A stretch of 64,000 nt of DNA, from the NCBI GenBank assembly GCA_963970005.1, contig CAXAMN010023729.1, forward strand, positions 339,510 to 403,509, given 5' to 3'. Below are positions 35,701 through 48,100 of this stretch, piece after piece. Numbering within the stretch: position 1 is the first letter of the stretch; every line of letters begins with the position of its first letter. The translations under genes were made by a program, and so were the position numbers. Below the pieces are notes generated by a model. It did no database searches and was not told the DNA's origin. It was given only the letters and a program-made list of their open reading frames with translations. Source of the stretch: Durusdinium trenchii. Lineage: Eukaryota > Sar > Dinophyceae > Suessiales > Symbiodiniaceae.

Positions 35701-37696
35701 CTTCAACCCTTTTCATGTCATTTCCTTTCTAGATAGCTTCAAGGAACATCACCCATGACCTCAAACCGACGGGTCAGTCAGAAACGAAGCACAGGTCTTC
35801 AGCCGGATGAAACGGGTAGACCATGGTAGACCCGGGTAGACGGTAGAGCACAAATTATACAGGGCCGGTCTGGAGGTCTTCCTTTTTTGTTTGCCACATT
35901 GCAGATCCGACACAGGTTCAAGATATCTCGTCTTACTGGTCCACCCCGCGAAGAGGTGGCGGTTGTTCTTAAGCCACCACAAAAAATTGCCTTCCGAACT
36001 GAGAGTGATGACAGTTGATTACGCTGCTTCACATGTCTTCAAATCTTGTAGGTTCGCAATTTTCTATACGACGCGTTGACTGAGGTCTTTTTGGGGCCCT
36101 TCCTTTGCCTCAGCATTCTGAACCCAACAGTTGTGATCCTGGTGGATGAGCAGACCACTCTGAGTTGGACCAACACCAGCGTGGTTCTACTCGGAGCTTT
36201 TGCGCGGCTGATGTTCCTGGTGGTCATGTGCGCCCGTTCACTGGATGAGCGGAGCTTCATGCTGAAAGTCATTTCCAAGCTGATGACCAGCATCTTAGCT
36301 TGCATTGCTACTGAAAAGATCTGTGGTTTCCCCTTAGATCATAATTTACATGTTGTAATCGATAGGTTTGATCAAGAAGCCGCAAAAGGTTCATAAGCGT
36401 CCACTAATTATGGATGGTTGATAAACTCAACCGACACCTCGCCAGCCATATCAGTTAGCAGCAGCGGGGAAGCTCCACCTGAACACCCAATGAAGCCAGC
36501 CTACAAATCCTGGCGACGCGGAATTCTCCATGTACCGCCCATTTCCCAACGCCCCACAAATACCAGGATACGAGAACAAGAGATAAACAAGTGATTGTCT
36601 TGAGTTGGCATGATGCCTTTTGTTGTTCCTGCCAAACGCTTGGTATTCTAAGGAAGCCCAGCTCTCATCATCCCAGGTCCCAGATCGATGGTCTGTGGGG
36701 AAGCCCACAGTCCTGCAACTCCATCCAGCCTCCCTCCAGCCATCCAGCGGGTTCTCATGGCCCGTAGAGCTGACCTTTTGAGATTGAGAACGAACCCGCG
36801 CACAACGGTTTCTGTACCAGGACCCTCCAAGGGGCGTCTATTTATAGTCCCTTAGTGTCCACTAACCACCCATTGGGGGTCCTGGTATGTCACTGTACAT
36901 CTTGCTTGCTATGGAAAACGGATCTTATCCAGCAAGTCAGCAACTGTCAAGCAAACTGTCAGGCCTCATCTTATTTGGGCCCGGTCATAGAATTCTTCGC
37001 CGATTCGTTCATTTACCCAACGAAATGGTCGTGTCGTTTCAGTCTGTCGGTTTCGTCGGAATGGTCGAGGCGTGGGCCTTCCAGCCGTTTCAGTGATTGC
37101 AGTGATCGTCCATTTCAATGACCACGTGGCCTCTCTCGTGGTGAAATGGGTCTTCACTAGCTCCTCGGTGTTTTTTTGTTTTGTCGCCGTCACGGGCATG
37201 TAGGGGAGTGCCTGAAGAGATTATAACGCCATGATTTAATAAGTTATGTAATGTATATAGTTATACTTGTTGGAAGGACAAGTGACATTCACAAACAATA
37301 TCTTTATAGAAAACATGGAGATCTCGACGGGATGTCTCTATAGGAATAATGGTTTCATGCCAGCAGGAACTGGTGTTAGTTTTTCTTTGATGTGCGTAGA
37401 TAATCGGCCTGGTTCGCAGAGAACTTGTCTATGGAGTCCAGAGGAATGTGTGATTTACTCAACAGTTTTTGGAAGTTGGGGTTCATTTTGGGACTTAATT
37501 GGCGCCAAGAGTTTGAAGCAGGGGGTGGTTCTTGCTTGTAACAGTCAATAGTTAGTACGGCAAGCTCCTTCCCGTACGGAAGGATCCCCAATAGGCACCG
37601 AAGAGTACCGGCCTTCCACGCCAGGCTTCCACGCCACTTTTGTCGTTTCACTCCTCTTCGCCCTCCTTGGAATCAAGGGCACCCTTGCTCTCCCAG
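26623..37696 (+). CDS. Unit C: TIR-like multipass membrane protein gene, possibly decayed in the middle
   Basis: Inferred exons: 26623-26722 (exon 1 fused to the RWCV segment), 28931-29220, 29731-29842, 30359-30480, 30836-30961, 31356-31445, 31682-31756, 33158 to about 33282, about 33590-33656, 34153-34224, 35207-35257, 36085 to about 36315, and 37595-37696. The first seven join in frame. DLFVSHAWQE, LANPQNLNI and RLWCGYE are intact. The exon for FHDLG was not found between 31757 and 33157, and the join around 33282-33590 does not fit phase cleanly, so this copy may be broken there. Introns 29221-29730 and 34225-35206 are GA-AG. At the LK|V junction (about 36276) unit C has no intron, whereas A, B and D do. 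Confidence 0.55.
28931..29220 (+). CDS. Unit C exon 2, linker plus DLFVSHAWQ
   Basis: It contains EVLKAIQSGQI, a Ser/Asp-rich linker, YYYGPSIYTVNEQYIKPVTA and LKCDLFVSHAWQ in one exon. It therefore shows the true order of segments that are split in units A and B. Confidence 0.75.
29731..30961 (+). CDS. Unit C exons 3-5, TIR-like core and first helix
   Basis: 29731-29842 encodes EGIFEFLSKVLSSWP and HAWCCMLANPQNLNI. 30359-30480 encodes SMLQSPRSSPFALALQAASY and RLWCGYE. 30836-30961 encodes AYVASEDAKIIRIA and LGTSLGIL. The intron 29843-30358 is GC-AG at a site used only in this copy. The Glu codon is 30478-30480. Confidence 0.7.
31356..31756 (+). CDS. Unit C exons 6-7, membrane segments 2-3
   Basis: 31356-31445 encodes VFDWEVRVEGVLVATLAALL, then SAFTRKRCNQ. 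31682-31756 encodes AANYLGLLVCTCLDAG. The intron 31446-31681 is GC-AG, with ATCAGGC at both ends, and splits a segment that is one exon in A and B. Confidence 0.65.
33158..33656 (+). CDS. Unit C exons 8-9, FVLAESDRVRS and NIWDEIGDK
   Basis: 33158 to about 33282 encodes FLGFTSYFVLAESDRVRSLQ, then GSIRFAT. About 33590-33656 encodes ADRQNIWDEIGDK. Strong matches to unit A on both sides, but the joint is uncertain. Confidence 0.55.
34153..35257 (+). CDS. Unit C exons 10-11, VDAVDHAVHVLISAG and AGHAEVAIA
   Basis: 34153-34224 continues DEIGDK with VDAVDHAVHVLISAGVSSPA. 35207-35257 encodes EQGVDIQDAGHAEVAIA. The intron 34225-35206 is GA-AG. The result is one residue shorter than unit D at the join. 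Confidence 0.6.
36085..37696 (+). CDS. Unit C last membrane helices
   Basis: 36085 to about 36315 encodes VFLGPFLCLSILNPTVVILV, then LLGAFARLMFLVVM, DERSFMLK and VISKLMTSILACIA with no intron at LK|V. 37595-37696 encodes ATFVVSLLFALLGI, then KGTLALPG. The donor after it at 37697 is GC, phase 1, as in B. Confidence 0.6.
36815..36887. mobile_element. MITE-like element, family I, copy 2
   Basis: TA, then CCAGGACCCTCCAAGGGGCG, ending TGGGGGTCCTGG and TA. Very close to the copy at 9557-9633, over 27 kb away. Confidence 0.75.
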
Positions 37697-38039
37697 GCCT
37701 CGGATCATTCGAGATTTCGCTGGTTTGACTCGTGGGTGTTGAGTCAAACTCCGACTGCTTGAGTACAAGAGGCTATGATCCGAGCCAGAACAAATGGGCC
37801 TGCTGAGCCATAAGTTTAAAGTCTGTCAATCAGGTTCCAAGTCGCTGCACTGGTGCATGGAAACGTCCTCCTTTGGACACTTGGGCCCGCACAACGAACA
37901 GCCATTTCTGCTTATTGCTAGGGTATGCTACTGTAGGGTGTGTCCCAGGAACCAGTAAGAGTCGGTAAGTAAGAGATCATCACTTTTTTAATGGGGTTCT
38001 GGGTCTCTACCAAGCTGTTACTGGTCTGTCGACATGTTT

Positions 38040-38240
38040 TAGGACGTAACAAGAAGCTACTAGGAGCTCCTGACATCGCTACTGGAGCAAGGACGCTACT
38101 AGGGGCTCCTGGCGGTACTACTAGGAGCAAGTAGCTACTAGTAACAAGAAGCTACTAGTAACAAGTGCATCGCTTCTAGTAACAAGTGCCTTACTAGTAG
38201 TAACAAGGACGCTACTAGTAACAAGAAGCTACTAGGAGAT
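38040..38240. repeat. Degenerate tandem repeat (CTACTAGTAACAAGAAG)
   Basis: Repeated AAGAAGCTACTAG, GGAGCTCCTG and CTACTAGTAACAAG motifs. Related sequence is present near 43955-43980 and at 56490-56590. Confidence 0.65.
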
Positions 38241-39595
38241 GCTCCTGGACCGTCTTTTGGGCGAATCCGACCTCTGGGAGAGATGAGGGACGCGGGTGAG
38301 CGGGGCTGTCGACCCTCCAACCTACGGGCCCCACGGGGTGTGGAGAGAGTCCGTTGATGTTTATAGGCTGATGACGTTGACGAATTGGGAATGAACAAAC
38401 TGACTCGTGCTTTAATAATATGTTCAGTATCCTTTGTAATTATCGTACTGGGTTTGCTTGATCCTGGCGTGACAACAGAGGAAGACCATACCGAAGATTT
38501 TAATACGTGGTATTGATTCTTCCTGGGAAATTAACAAGACCTTGATAAGGGGCAAAAACGACCTCACTCAACGATTTGATTCATATTCACCGATGGGTCG
38601 TTGGACCACTTTTGGGCTTGCTGTGTTTGTTTCCATGGTGTTTTGTCTTGGACATGCGTGTCAATTTACACGGTGTTCCGGTGTTCCTCAATCAAATTGT
38701 GTGTGTACATTCTTAGAGCATGGTTGATTTCTTTGTTTCTTAATGCTGCCCTCTTTTGGTCGTAAAAGCAGGACCTAGCTTTCCGGAGGTCGCAAAGCTG
38801 GACGATCGGTCGGGCTGATCAAAGCAACCACCACGGGCGTTGCCAGGAGGTAAACATCTCTTGCAGCCTCTTGGCTGAAAGCACAACAGAAGGAAGCTGC
38901 CGGGTGCTTTTAATGTTTATTTTGTTTGCCCGGTGTGTTGGGTCCTTTTTCGGAATGGTTCTAGTAGAGGCCTCCGGCATTTCTGCTGAGCTCCAGGTTC
39001 TATTTCTTTTTTGCAAAGTGTTCCGAGTTGCAATGCTTCTCAGAGCGTTACTCTTTAAACAGAGCCAGTGGAGGCAGTTTTGGGACCGCGAGCTGCGTGT
39101 GCATGATAGTAGAGACTCGGGCTCCCAGCCATAGATATAGATAAGATAAGATTTTGAGATCAACACCAAGTGGTGGTCATGACAGGTACCCAAACAATCC
39201 ACATATAGAAACTATACCTACATGGTGGTGGTTGGAGAGGTCAGGCATATATTCCATATTATTCCATACATTGAATGTCAGCTTCGTTCCAATGGCCCCA
39301 CCGATGGACCCACGGACCAGTTTCAGCTCCCGCCGACGCTCGCCGACCTGCCGCTCCGCTCGAGAAGTTCCGCAGACCTCCCGGGTTTGCCGCGGCGGCT
39401 TCTGCGCCGATGCGCGCCCAGACGCTCCGGGAGGGACTGGAAGATATGGACATTCACCCCTGAAACTAGGTCCAATGTAAATACTCCGTACATGGAGCGT
39501 TTGGGCAAGGTACTTCTACGCCCGGAGGTTGTGCTACAGCGGTCCCGGGAAGTCATCTCCATCGCTCAGTTCCAGCAACACTGAGTGAGATCGAG

Positions 39596-39643
39596 ATGGC
39601 GTCGAAGGCACCGGGGGGAGGGAACATCTCGATGCACCAAAAT
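39596..39643 (+). CDS. Possible extra first exon (ISMHQN)
   Basis: MASKAPGGGNISMHQN is 16 codons and is followed by a GA donor. It resembles the unit D first exon at 42110-42157 (16 codons ending EMHQK). It may be a duplicated or abandoned first exon. Confidence 0.3.
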
Positions 39644-41066
39644 GAAGTCCTCAAATGACATGTGCATAGATTGCCATGGATCCTGATCAGACTAACAGAA
39701 TCTGCGGTGTTGATTCATCAGGGATAGCATATCTTACGCATGATTTAAGAAGCTCAATTACTTGTCTACAGCCCACAGGCATTGCTCCATGTGCTGTTGC
39801 ATCTTTGGAGATCATTTGAGGCCATCAAGTTGCCACACGTTTTGGGCAGCATGTGTTTTTGCTCACATGGCAGAGTACAACTACCAAAAAGAGTAACCTT
39901 TTGGTTTGGAGCAACATGAAAAATACCAAACATAGGACTTTGTTTTGTCAAATCAGGCATCAGATGAGGTGTCAAAGAGTTGCTAGAAGAACTAATTGCC
40001 ACGCCAATAGCTGTTTGCAATCTACTATATTACACTCATCATCAGAGGTTTGTACAATTTGTTGCCTTTGCTGTAAGGTACTTTAACACCGTCCCATGAG
40101 TTTGCCTCTAGCTCACTCAAATCACGTCGTGATAGCTTCCTAACGTCACCATAGGCTTCTCTGTAGAAATAAAGGATCCCATAAAAGGCATGTTGATCAT
40201 CTCGGAGGAAGGTTGTAAGTTTGGGCATCCTCCCCTTTCTGTCATCTCCAACAAAAATAACGATCAGATCTTTTCGTATGAATATCATGTGCAAGTCTGG
40301 CGGTCTAGGATCTTCATGACCACAATTAGATGTTTGTCAGAGGTCCAACTTTTGAACACTTGCCTTCTCAGACACCAAAAGAAGTCGTCTACCTAGCGCG
40401 TCCGTCCTGGGTGTCCAACGGTGACCTATAAGCAGCGCAGGGTTGTCCATTGGAAGCAGCTGGTACAGATGTGTCCTAATACAGATGTGTCCTAATTTAT
40501 TCGTTCATAGCACTCAGCACTCAGCACGACACCCCCAAACAGTTGGTCGACAGTCGTTTGCAGCCGTTGCTACGTATGTATCCGGACTCCAACGGCGAAA
40601 AAATCCCAAGTGGTGGTTGATATAGGAATTGGCCAGAAAAGACTTGGGGATTTGAGCCAAGAGTTCCTATTGAGTCTCGTCATGGTGCTGGTGGGTCAAC
40701 ACACCACATTGGCCACTCGAGGCGAATAAACCCTGCGCCACTGTGCAGAGCGAAACAATCGGCTGACCCGCTAGCGGAACCACTTCGCTGTGAGCGCAAA
40801 ATCTGGTGGCAAGAGCAGGAGTAGCTGAAGTAGCCCAGACCATTCATGTGTAGGAATAGTTACATACATTGAGCCATAGTTTGATACTGTAGTAGGCATG
40901 GAAATTTCCATACATGGGCGGTCGTTCGGTAAGGTAGGTCTCCGACTTGATTTCTATCCTTCAGTCATCGCTTATATTATATATAGAGCCTATTAGGTCG
41001 CCGCTTCTCGAGGAGAAGGAAATAATCCAAGGAGTTGACGTGTTTGACGGAGTGAAACACTGACTG

Positions 41067-41121
41067 ATGACTGCCAAGTGCGGATGTATTCTTTGCCCTC
41101 AAGGGGCGCTTGGCAGTCATC
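41067..41121. repeat. Short inverted repeat (hairpin)
   Basis: GATGACTGCCAAGTGC at the left and GCGCTTGGCAGTCATC at the right pair at 15 of 16 positions around a loop of about 23 bases. No role is known. Confidence 0.5.
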
Positions 41122-42109
41122 TGACACTTGGCAGACTTGCCCAGGTTCCACTATGTTTATGTGTCATTACTTCTTGCCCCTGTGGGTCTTCTGAGATTCG
41201 TTCACACCCTGCTTCCACATGCCCTGACTTCAGCCTTTTAGCCATCCATGAACTGACTCCTCACACGGGTGTGGAGGTCCTTCTTGTCATGGAACCCATT
41301 TGTATGGAGAACCTTGCTGAAAGGGTCAGACTGTTCATGGAGAAACCCTTGTTGAATGAAGATACAACCTGGGATGGAGAAGCTCTTGATGGATCATATC
41401 TCCAACAGGTTGTACGTTGCAGGTGGTGGAAGACTTTCTAGATTTTTCTACAAGCACTTCATAAGCTGTGTTTCACTGAGGATCATTTCTCCGAGTAGAA
41501 ATTTGCTGGTCTTGGTAGTTTCCATTCTCCGTAGATCGTTTTTCCTGGGCAGACCTCGAAGATGTTCCCCCACAGTTGGTGGCCCGAGTTCCCTTCAAAA
41601 AGGAGTGCACTGAGACAAGGATTTCAGCCGGATCCTGATTACCAAAAGCCTAGGATTTCTTTGAGCATCCGAACCCAAATCTAGATCTGCGTCTATCTGC
41701 GTGGTCAACATCCCAAAACGAGGACCCCGTGTAGATCCATGAAACTTCCGAGCACGTTGTGTAAAAGAAAGGTTGAAGTCCCTGTAACCTTGCAACACGG
41801 TTTTTATATGAGGAATAAAGCCACAGGGGTCGTGGGATATACATGCAATTCTGGAAAGTCAAACGATGCAAAAGTCTGCTAGCCAAGGGCAAAAACTAAT
41901 GCTTGAAAGTTTAAAGACAGCACACACACAAAACAACAACTAATTATGATATATAATAAACAATCACACGCATACGTAGCTGTGGCATCATGTCAATATG
42001 TACCCCTCCTTCCGGTGGTCACATCTCTTCTCATCTTGACTTCCCTTTCGCCGCCAGCTTGGCTTATAGCCGATATAAAGACAGCAGCACAGCACCCAGC
42101 CGCTGCACC

Positions 42110-45100
42110 ATGTCTTCCCGGAGCATCACCAGTACCGCCCTCGAGATGCACCAAAAGGCACCGGGGCGGTGGGCGGGGCACTGCGCCGCGACCCGTCTTC
42201 GTGCGGATGCGATGCGCGTTTTGGGTTGGGTCCTTTTGACTACTCACAAAGGATCTTTCTGCGGACACAGAATCCAATTGAATCCTGTCATACTGTCGAA
42301 AGCATTTGCACTGCCTTCCGCACTGCCTTCTGGATAGACATAAACTACGTACTAGTTACTAGTACTAGTTCCAAAAGTTATCGATTTCAAGTATTATCTG
42401 ACTTGGCATTTGCATGTCTTCATGAGACTGGATGCGGCTGTACCCAGGTTTCTTGAAACAGAGTCCACAACTCAGTTTTCCACGCTTTCAGGTATCTCCG
42501 GATCGATGGTGCGTGACGCGCTTGGATCTCAAGTACTTGCATGTTCAAGTCCTTGAAGCCGTGCAAGCAGGGCAAATCTTCTCCAGATCGCAGCTTGACA
42601 GCGGAGGGGAGTGGGAAGGTCAAGCTAGTGACATATTCTTACATGGTGGCATGGTGGCATGGACAAACATTGAGAGATCTCATGCTGTTCACCATGTATG
42701 CAGAAACAAATGTCCAAGTTCCCAATATTCCGTGCTGTTGGGTGATCTCGCTGCCCCACCAGCCCTCCAAGATGGAATGATAAGTTTGTTTTCAGACAGT
42801 ACAAAAGTGCGTATGGCAGATGGCAGTGGGAAAGTCTCAGCATCTCTTGCTTTTGCTTTCAGGCTCGTTGAACCAGACGTCCGCAGCTCGTTGAACCAGA
42901 CGTCCGCAAAGTCCATGATGTTGAAGGTTCCTCCAAGATTCTGATTTGACTAGATTCTGATGCCAAACCCATATTTCAATATACGGTATATTCTGACAAG
43001 AAGTCAACACTCATAGGATTGAGGTGCCTTCATCTTGAGACTACCCACTTCTTTGGACATCTAGAATCCAGCTGCGATGCCAGACTACCCTTCCTAGGTG
43101 CAGTGGAGACACAGCAGGCACTCAAGAGTCTTAGAGGCACTGGTCGACGCTTCGGACGCTTCTCCAGGCAGTGACCACCAGGGTTCCCTCCGGAGCCGAA
43201 CGCCGTTCCGCGGTCCACCGCTCCGTGGCGGTGGCGGCCAGCCGATGGCGTTGCACCGCATGGGTGCGCTGCAATGTGGCAATCGCATTGTCTTAGAGTT
43301 GATGAGTGCTCCTGAAGAAGCTGCTTCGTATATTGTAACACGAAGGGACGTCCAGCAGGGGGGGATCCACATACCTTTTTGCTTTGTACGACTGGACCCT
43401 GCTGCTGACACCTACATCAAAGAGGGTCCAATCATTGTACCTCAGAGGGTTTGTGGCGATGAACTCTGGCGCCACATTGAACGCCTCATGTTGAACTTTG
43501 GAAGATGAGATCCTGGGTGCGATCGTCTTCTCAGGCCGTATCGGGGCACAAGTAAACCTACGGATTCTTAGGGACCACACATGGATCCACACCCCAAAGA
43601 TCCAAAAACTTGGGTATTTGTCCAGAAGAACCAGGGTGTTGCACAAGCAATACCATGCAATACCATATATAATATTGGTATGATATGTACCAGGACCTTC
43701 CAACAGGTGGTTTTGGACACCCAAAAAGGCCTCTAAGAGGCTATGCATGGAGACCTCTTGAGGGTCCTGGTTTGATTAAGATGATGAAACTGGAAACTAG
43801 AGGATTCTGTAGGCTTTGGGCCCGAAGCTAGCCGGAGGTCTTTCGCCGCTAGCTTGCCTCCCAAGAACGGGCGGGCCGGTTTGGGCATGAGGGTCATATT
43901 TTTAAATCCTGTGCAGAGTGACACGAAATCATTACGTACTTTTCTGAAGCGGCCTTTAGCTACTAGTAGCTTCTTGTTCTGAAATCACCACCCTTTCACA
44001 TCTGAGGAGAGTGAAGACGATGACGAGTTCGGGCCCAGCATCTATACCGTCACTGAGCAGTACATCAAGCCAGTCACAGCTGAAGCGGGCAAGATGAGCT
44101 GGGCCTTGATGAGAAACCCTTTCGGTTTGGATTGTGACTTGTTCGTGAGCCACGCCTGGCAAGAAGGCATCTTCGAGTTTCTCTCCAAAGTTCGCACTTC
44201 TTGGCCTCGAGGCGCGCGCGTGGTTCTATCTCGCGCGGGCACGTGGTGGAGAGCGACGTTTGCATCAATTCTTACATTCAAGAAGTTACCAGCTTCATCC
44301 AGCTTCTGTGAGAAGCCAGTTTGAATAGACAAAAATCTACCAATCTACCCAGCTTTGGCCGGGTCATGGGTTTGTGCACAAACACAACACCTGCCATTTC
44401 CATCCTGTCGGGGTCATGGCTGCAACTCGTCTTAGGTGCCCGAAATGCTTGGTGCTGCATGCTCGCCAACCCACAGAACCTCAACGTGAGCTCCATGCTT
44501 TTGTCGCCTCGGGCTTCGCCTTTTGCGCTGGCGTTACAGGCCTCCAGCGTGGTCTTGGTGGTGCCAAACCGGCACAGGAGCGTCTACACCCGCTTGTGGT
44601 GCGGCGACTCGGTGAAAGAGAGAAATCGCGAGGAAACACTTTCTGGCTGCGTGCCCACATATTGTAGTTGAGGTTCGGGACAGTATGGTGATGTTGCCTC
44701 CTTTTGCAAGACAGGCTTTTCCCCTCAGCGTTATTCGATTTGAGTCTTAAAACTAGTTTCAGGTTATGAGGCCTATGTCGCCTCAGAGGAGGACAAGACG
44801 ATCCAAGTCGCCATGGCCCCCGGCCGCCGCTCCATGTGCTTTGCTTGTTTGAAGGTTCGCGCTTTGCGGGTCTGCGGATCGAGACTGAGTGTGTGCACAA
44901 AAATAGGACAGTCATGGGCAGTCCAGAAGCTTGTTCTTAACAATTGAGTTTCCTGTGACTCAGAATTCTGAATCATGTTCAAAAATGAGTGAGTCAACTT
45001 CAAGTTCACCACCTCCAGCAAAGTTCACAAGCCCTAGAGATCTTCACCAAGTCTGAACCTCGACCACTTGGAATTTCCAGTTGCCAGATCACCACTTATT

Positions 45101-48100
45101 TGAGCCAAGGGTCAAGAGTCTTTTTCGGGGTGTACAATTCCCTTACGATGCAAGATTCACAAAGCACCAGCCCTCGAGCTTCGAGCTACTGTGTGATCTG
45201 GACGGTCGCTTCGCGCACGTCGCGTCATGCTCTGTGGAGCTCCGTCATGCTCCGGTCCTGCTCCGGTCCGCCTGGAGAGGCCATGGTGCCCGTGGTGCTG
45301 GGATTGGTCCTGGGGACCTTGGACAGGTTCTTTCACTGGCAATTGAGGCGCCGACGATTGGTTTTGGGCGCAGAACATGTCTCTGAAGGATTCCGAATGG
45401 TAATAGAGCAAAGAAGGTTGGAGGGGATATGGTCAATAAAGTCGCTTGCAATATGAGAATATTATGGAGCCTCATCCTCGAAAACCATCCATGGACAGCA
45501 CTGTTTCAGTTAAGCCGGACAGGACATGGAACTAGTCTTGACAGTGCGTTGCGTTTCGTTCTTTATTCCATGCTGTTCGTTGACACACACAGACAGTACT
45601 TGTAGCAGGTTGAAAATAACAAGGCCAATTGATGATGAAAGGATGCATATGATGCGTTTGCCGAGACTGGGGGGAGAAGAATGCAAGCCACAACCGTACC
45701 CAGCGAGTATGCCTGAGTGTAAGAAACTCAAAGGAAGAGGATCCAAGCCGATTTGCCTGAAGCAGCTCTTGGATGAGACTAGTCTATATAGTCAGACTGG
45801 GTGTTTCAGGACAAAGAGAGCAGAATCCCATCGTATCAATATGATATCTGAAGTGATGTCCAGTGTCCATGTTCAGTCCATCGACCTCTCAGGGTTTTCG
45901 AGATCTCCTTTCTGGTATCCATGTGTGCCTTCACAAGTGCCATTGCGCGTCCCTCGCTCCTTCGACGGGTGGTGAACTATGTGGGCTTGCTGTCGTCGGG
46001 TGCGCTGGAGGTTTGCTGGGAGTCTTGGCAATCATCAGAAAAATAAATACGCCACACATCAACACAGAATGAAACAAATCAGGATGTTCAATGGACCAAC
46101 GAAGAATGGGGCTTCGACCTGTTTTTGACCGCGACCCGTGAAACGAGTCGCCTGCGCGAGTCGCCTGCGTCGCAGAAATGCGTAGATCGGGGCGAGGTGA
46201 CCAGATCCATAGGGGTTGACGTTGCAAGGGCCTTTGAAAGGGCGAGTTGTTTGTTTTTGTTGAAAATCTGATATGATATAATATGTATATAATATACAGT
46301 GCGCTGGGTTTCAGAGGTTCGATGTCACTGGGGGCGCCCCAGATGGACCTCCCGTCCTTGGACAGGTCTGCCATCTCTGATGGCCCACGAATTTTGCGAA
46401 GACATGTGTCAGTTCCAAAAAGCAATGTGGCCACTTTGGCCATGCTGTTTGTGATCCCTGTGATTCCATGGGTGTCACTGGTCGAATACGACTCCCGCAG
46501 GCCGATCTTCGCACTGTTTGGCCGCTTGTGAAGACTCCACTTTCCACACCAAGAAAACACATGCAGTTGTAAGATTCCAAAGAGGTCCCTTTAGCCTTGT
46601 CTGAGTATTGAATGCTGGTTGCCCACCTGCATGAAGTGATAAGAGTTGGCAGTGCCATACACTCCGATGACTCTAACGACTCTATTGTGTTTTGTTGTGT
46701 TTTGTTTTTGAAAGTTTGATCATGACTCCCCAGGTATAGGTCACATTATAGTTGCAATTGCCGAGGCTGGGCTTCCAAAGGGTTGGGCTCACCAGCCACA
46801 CCCCGATGCTGTAAGCCTTCATGTTTGTACACTCCGACTCACTGACATGGGAGGGGAAAACCTCCGACTCACTGACATGGAAAGAAGTCTTCCAAGGGAC
46901 CATGCCATCCACTTCCAATTTAGTCAGTCAGAGTGTATCCAACCAGGCTCTTAGGTTAGAAGAACTTGGTTGCCCATCTTCCAACCTCAGGATCAGAAGC
47001 GCCTACTGGTGTTCCAAGAGGGTCCTACAGGCTATGCGGTCCTGGGCAGCGCATCAGGGGTGCATAACGCTTGCATAGCTGCCATGTGATGCCAAATGAG
47101 ATCCTGCAGTTGGGGGGTTAAGCCTTTCAGTGAGTTACCCCATGTTACCCCCCTTTGTTTAAACTTTGATTTCATGACTCATTTTCTGCGCCTCTTCTAT
47201 GAGGCATCTTTAGCAGGGAGAGTTTGTTTGATCGTGTCCAAATACAACCGTCGACGCAGAAAACATCCCAACATGTTGCAGCAGAAACAGATCTTTGTTG
47301 GATCGTGGATGAAACAGAATTGCCGACTCATGGAAGTGTCCCGTTGGTCCCAACGGTTGCTTTTGTACCATAGCCAATTGCAGATCCCAGATCCTTCCAT
47401 CTCTTCATCAAATGCACAGACTTCCTGCCATCAAACTCGCTGTTTCTCAGTCTTGGAGCATATTGCCCAGCGTGTGGTGTGGCTTTGTGGTATCGCCTTC
47501 TTTCTGGTCGCCGAGTTGGACCGTGCACGCAGCCTGCGCCTGGACGAGGAGGGACATCAGCTGCGCAAGGGTTTCGAAGGCTCCATTCGCTTTGTGCCTC
47601 AGCGAATGCAGTGGGGAGCGCCAGGATCCGCGGATGGCGGATGTCCCGTAAATGAAGACAGCTGGGGGCGCTAGGATGCGCCAGGCGGCCAAGGCTACAG
47701 GGTTCCTTTTTTAAGGAGTATACTACTGTATAGATTTAAGGGGATCCAGATTACAAATCTATTCACCACCTTCTCCAAGTTCAACTGAAAAGTTTTGTTT
47801 GTAGTCTAGGGCCTTTGTTTGTAGTCTAGGGCCTTTGGCAAGAATCAGATGGGTAGAAGCTGCCAAGAAGACCTAGGAGAGTGGAGACTGCCAAACAAAA
47901 AAGCATGGAGACCTGGGTGAGATTGAAGAGACCTGGGTGCAGTGAAACTAAACCACCCGAAATGGCTGTGGCTGAGTGTTGCATGGGCTGGCATTTGTTG
48001 ACTGGAAAAGGACGCAATCACAAAGATGTAGTAGGTTTTTTTTTTTTGTGTAGCAGCATATACGTATAGTCCGTATAGTAGTAGATACATGTTAGTGCCT

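Larger units (their letters stand above)
38241..42109. other. Spacer between units C and D
   Basis: No TIR-family core exon was seen. It holds a GC-rich open stretch ending with a stop near 39584, a possible first exon at 39596-39643, a dispersed repeat at 40609-40680 and a 16-base hairpin at 41067-41121. Confidence 0.4.

Noticed and set aside
46283..46531. Hydrophobic open frame between unit D exons 7 and 8
   Set aside because: It does not align with the FHDLG exon expected here, and no matching sequence occurs in other units.
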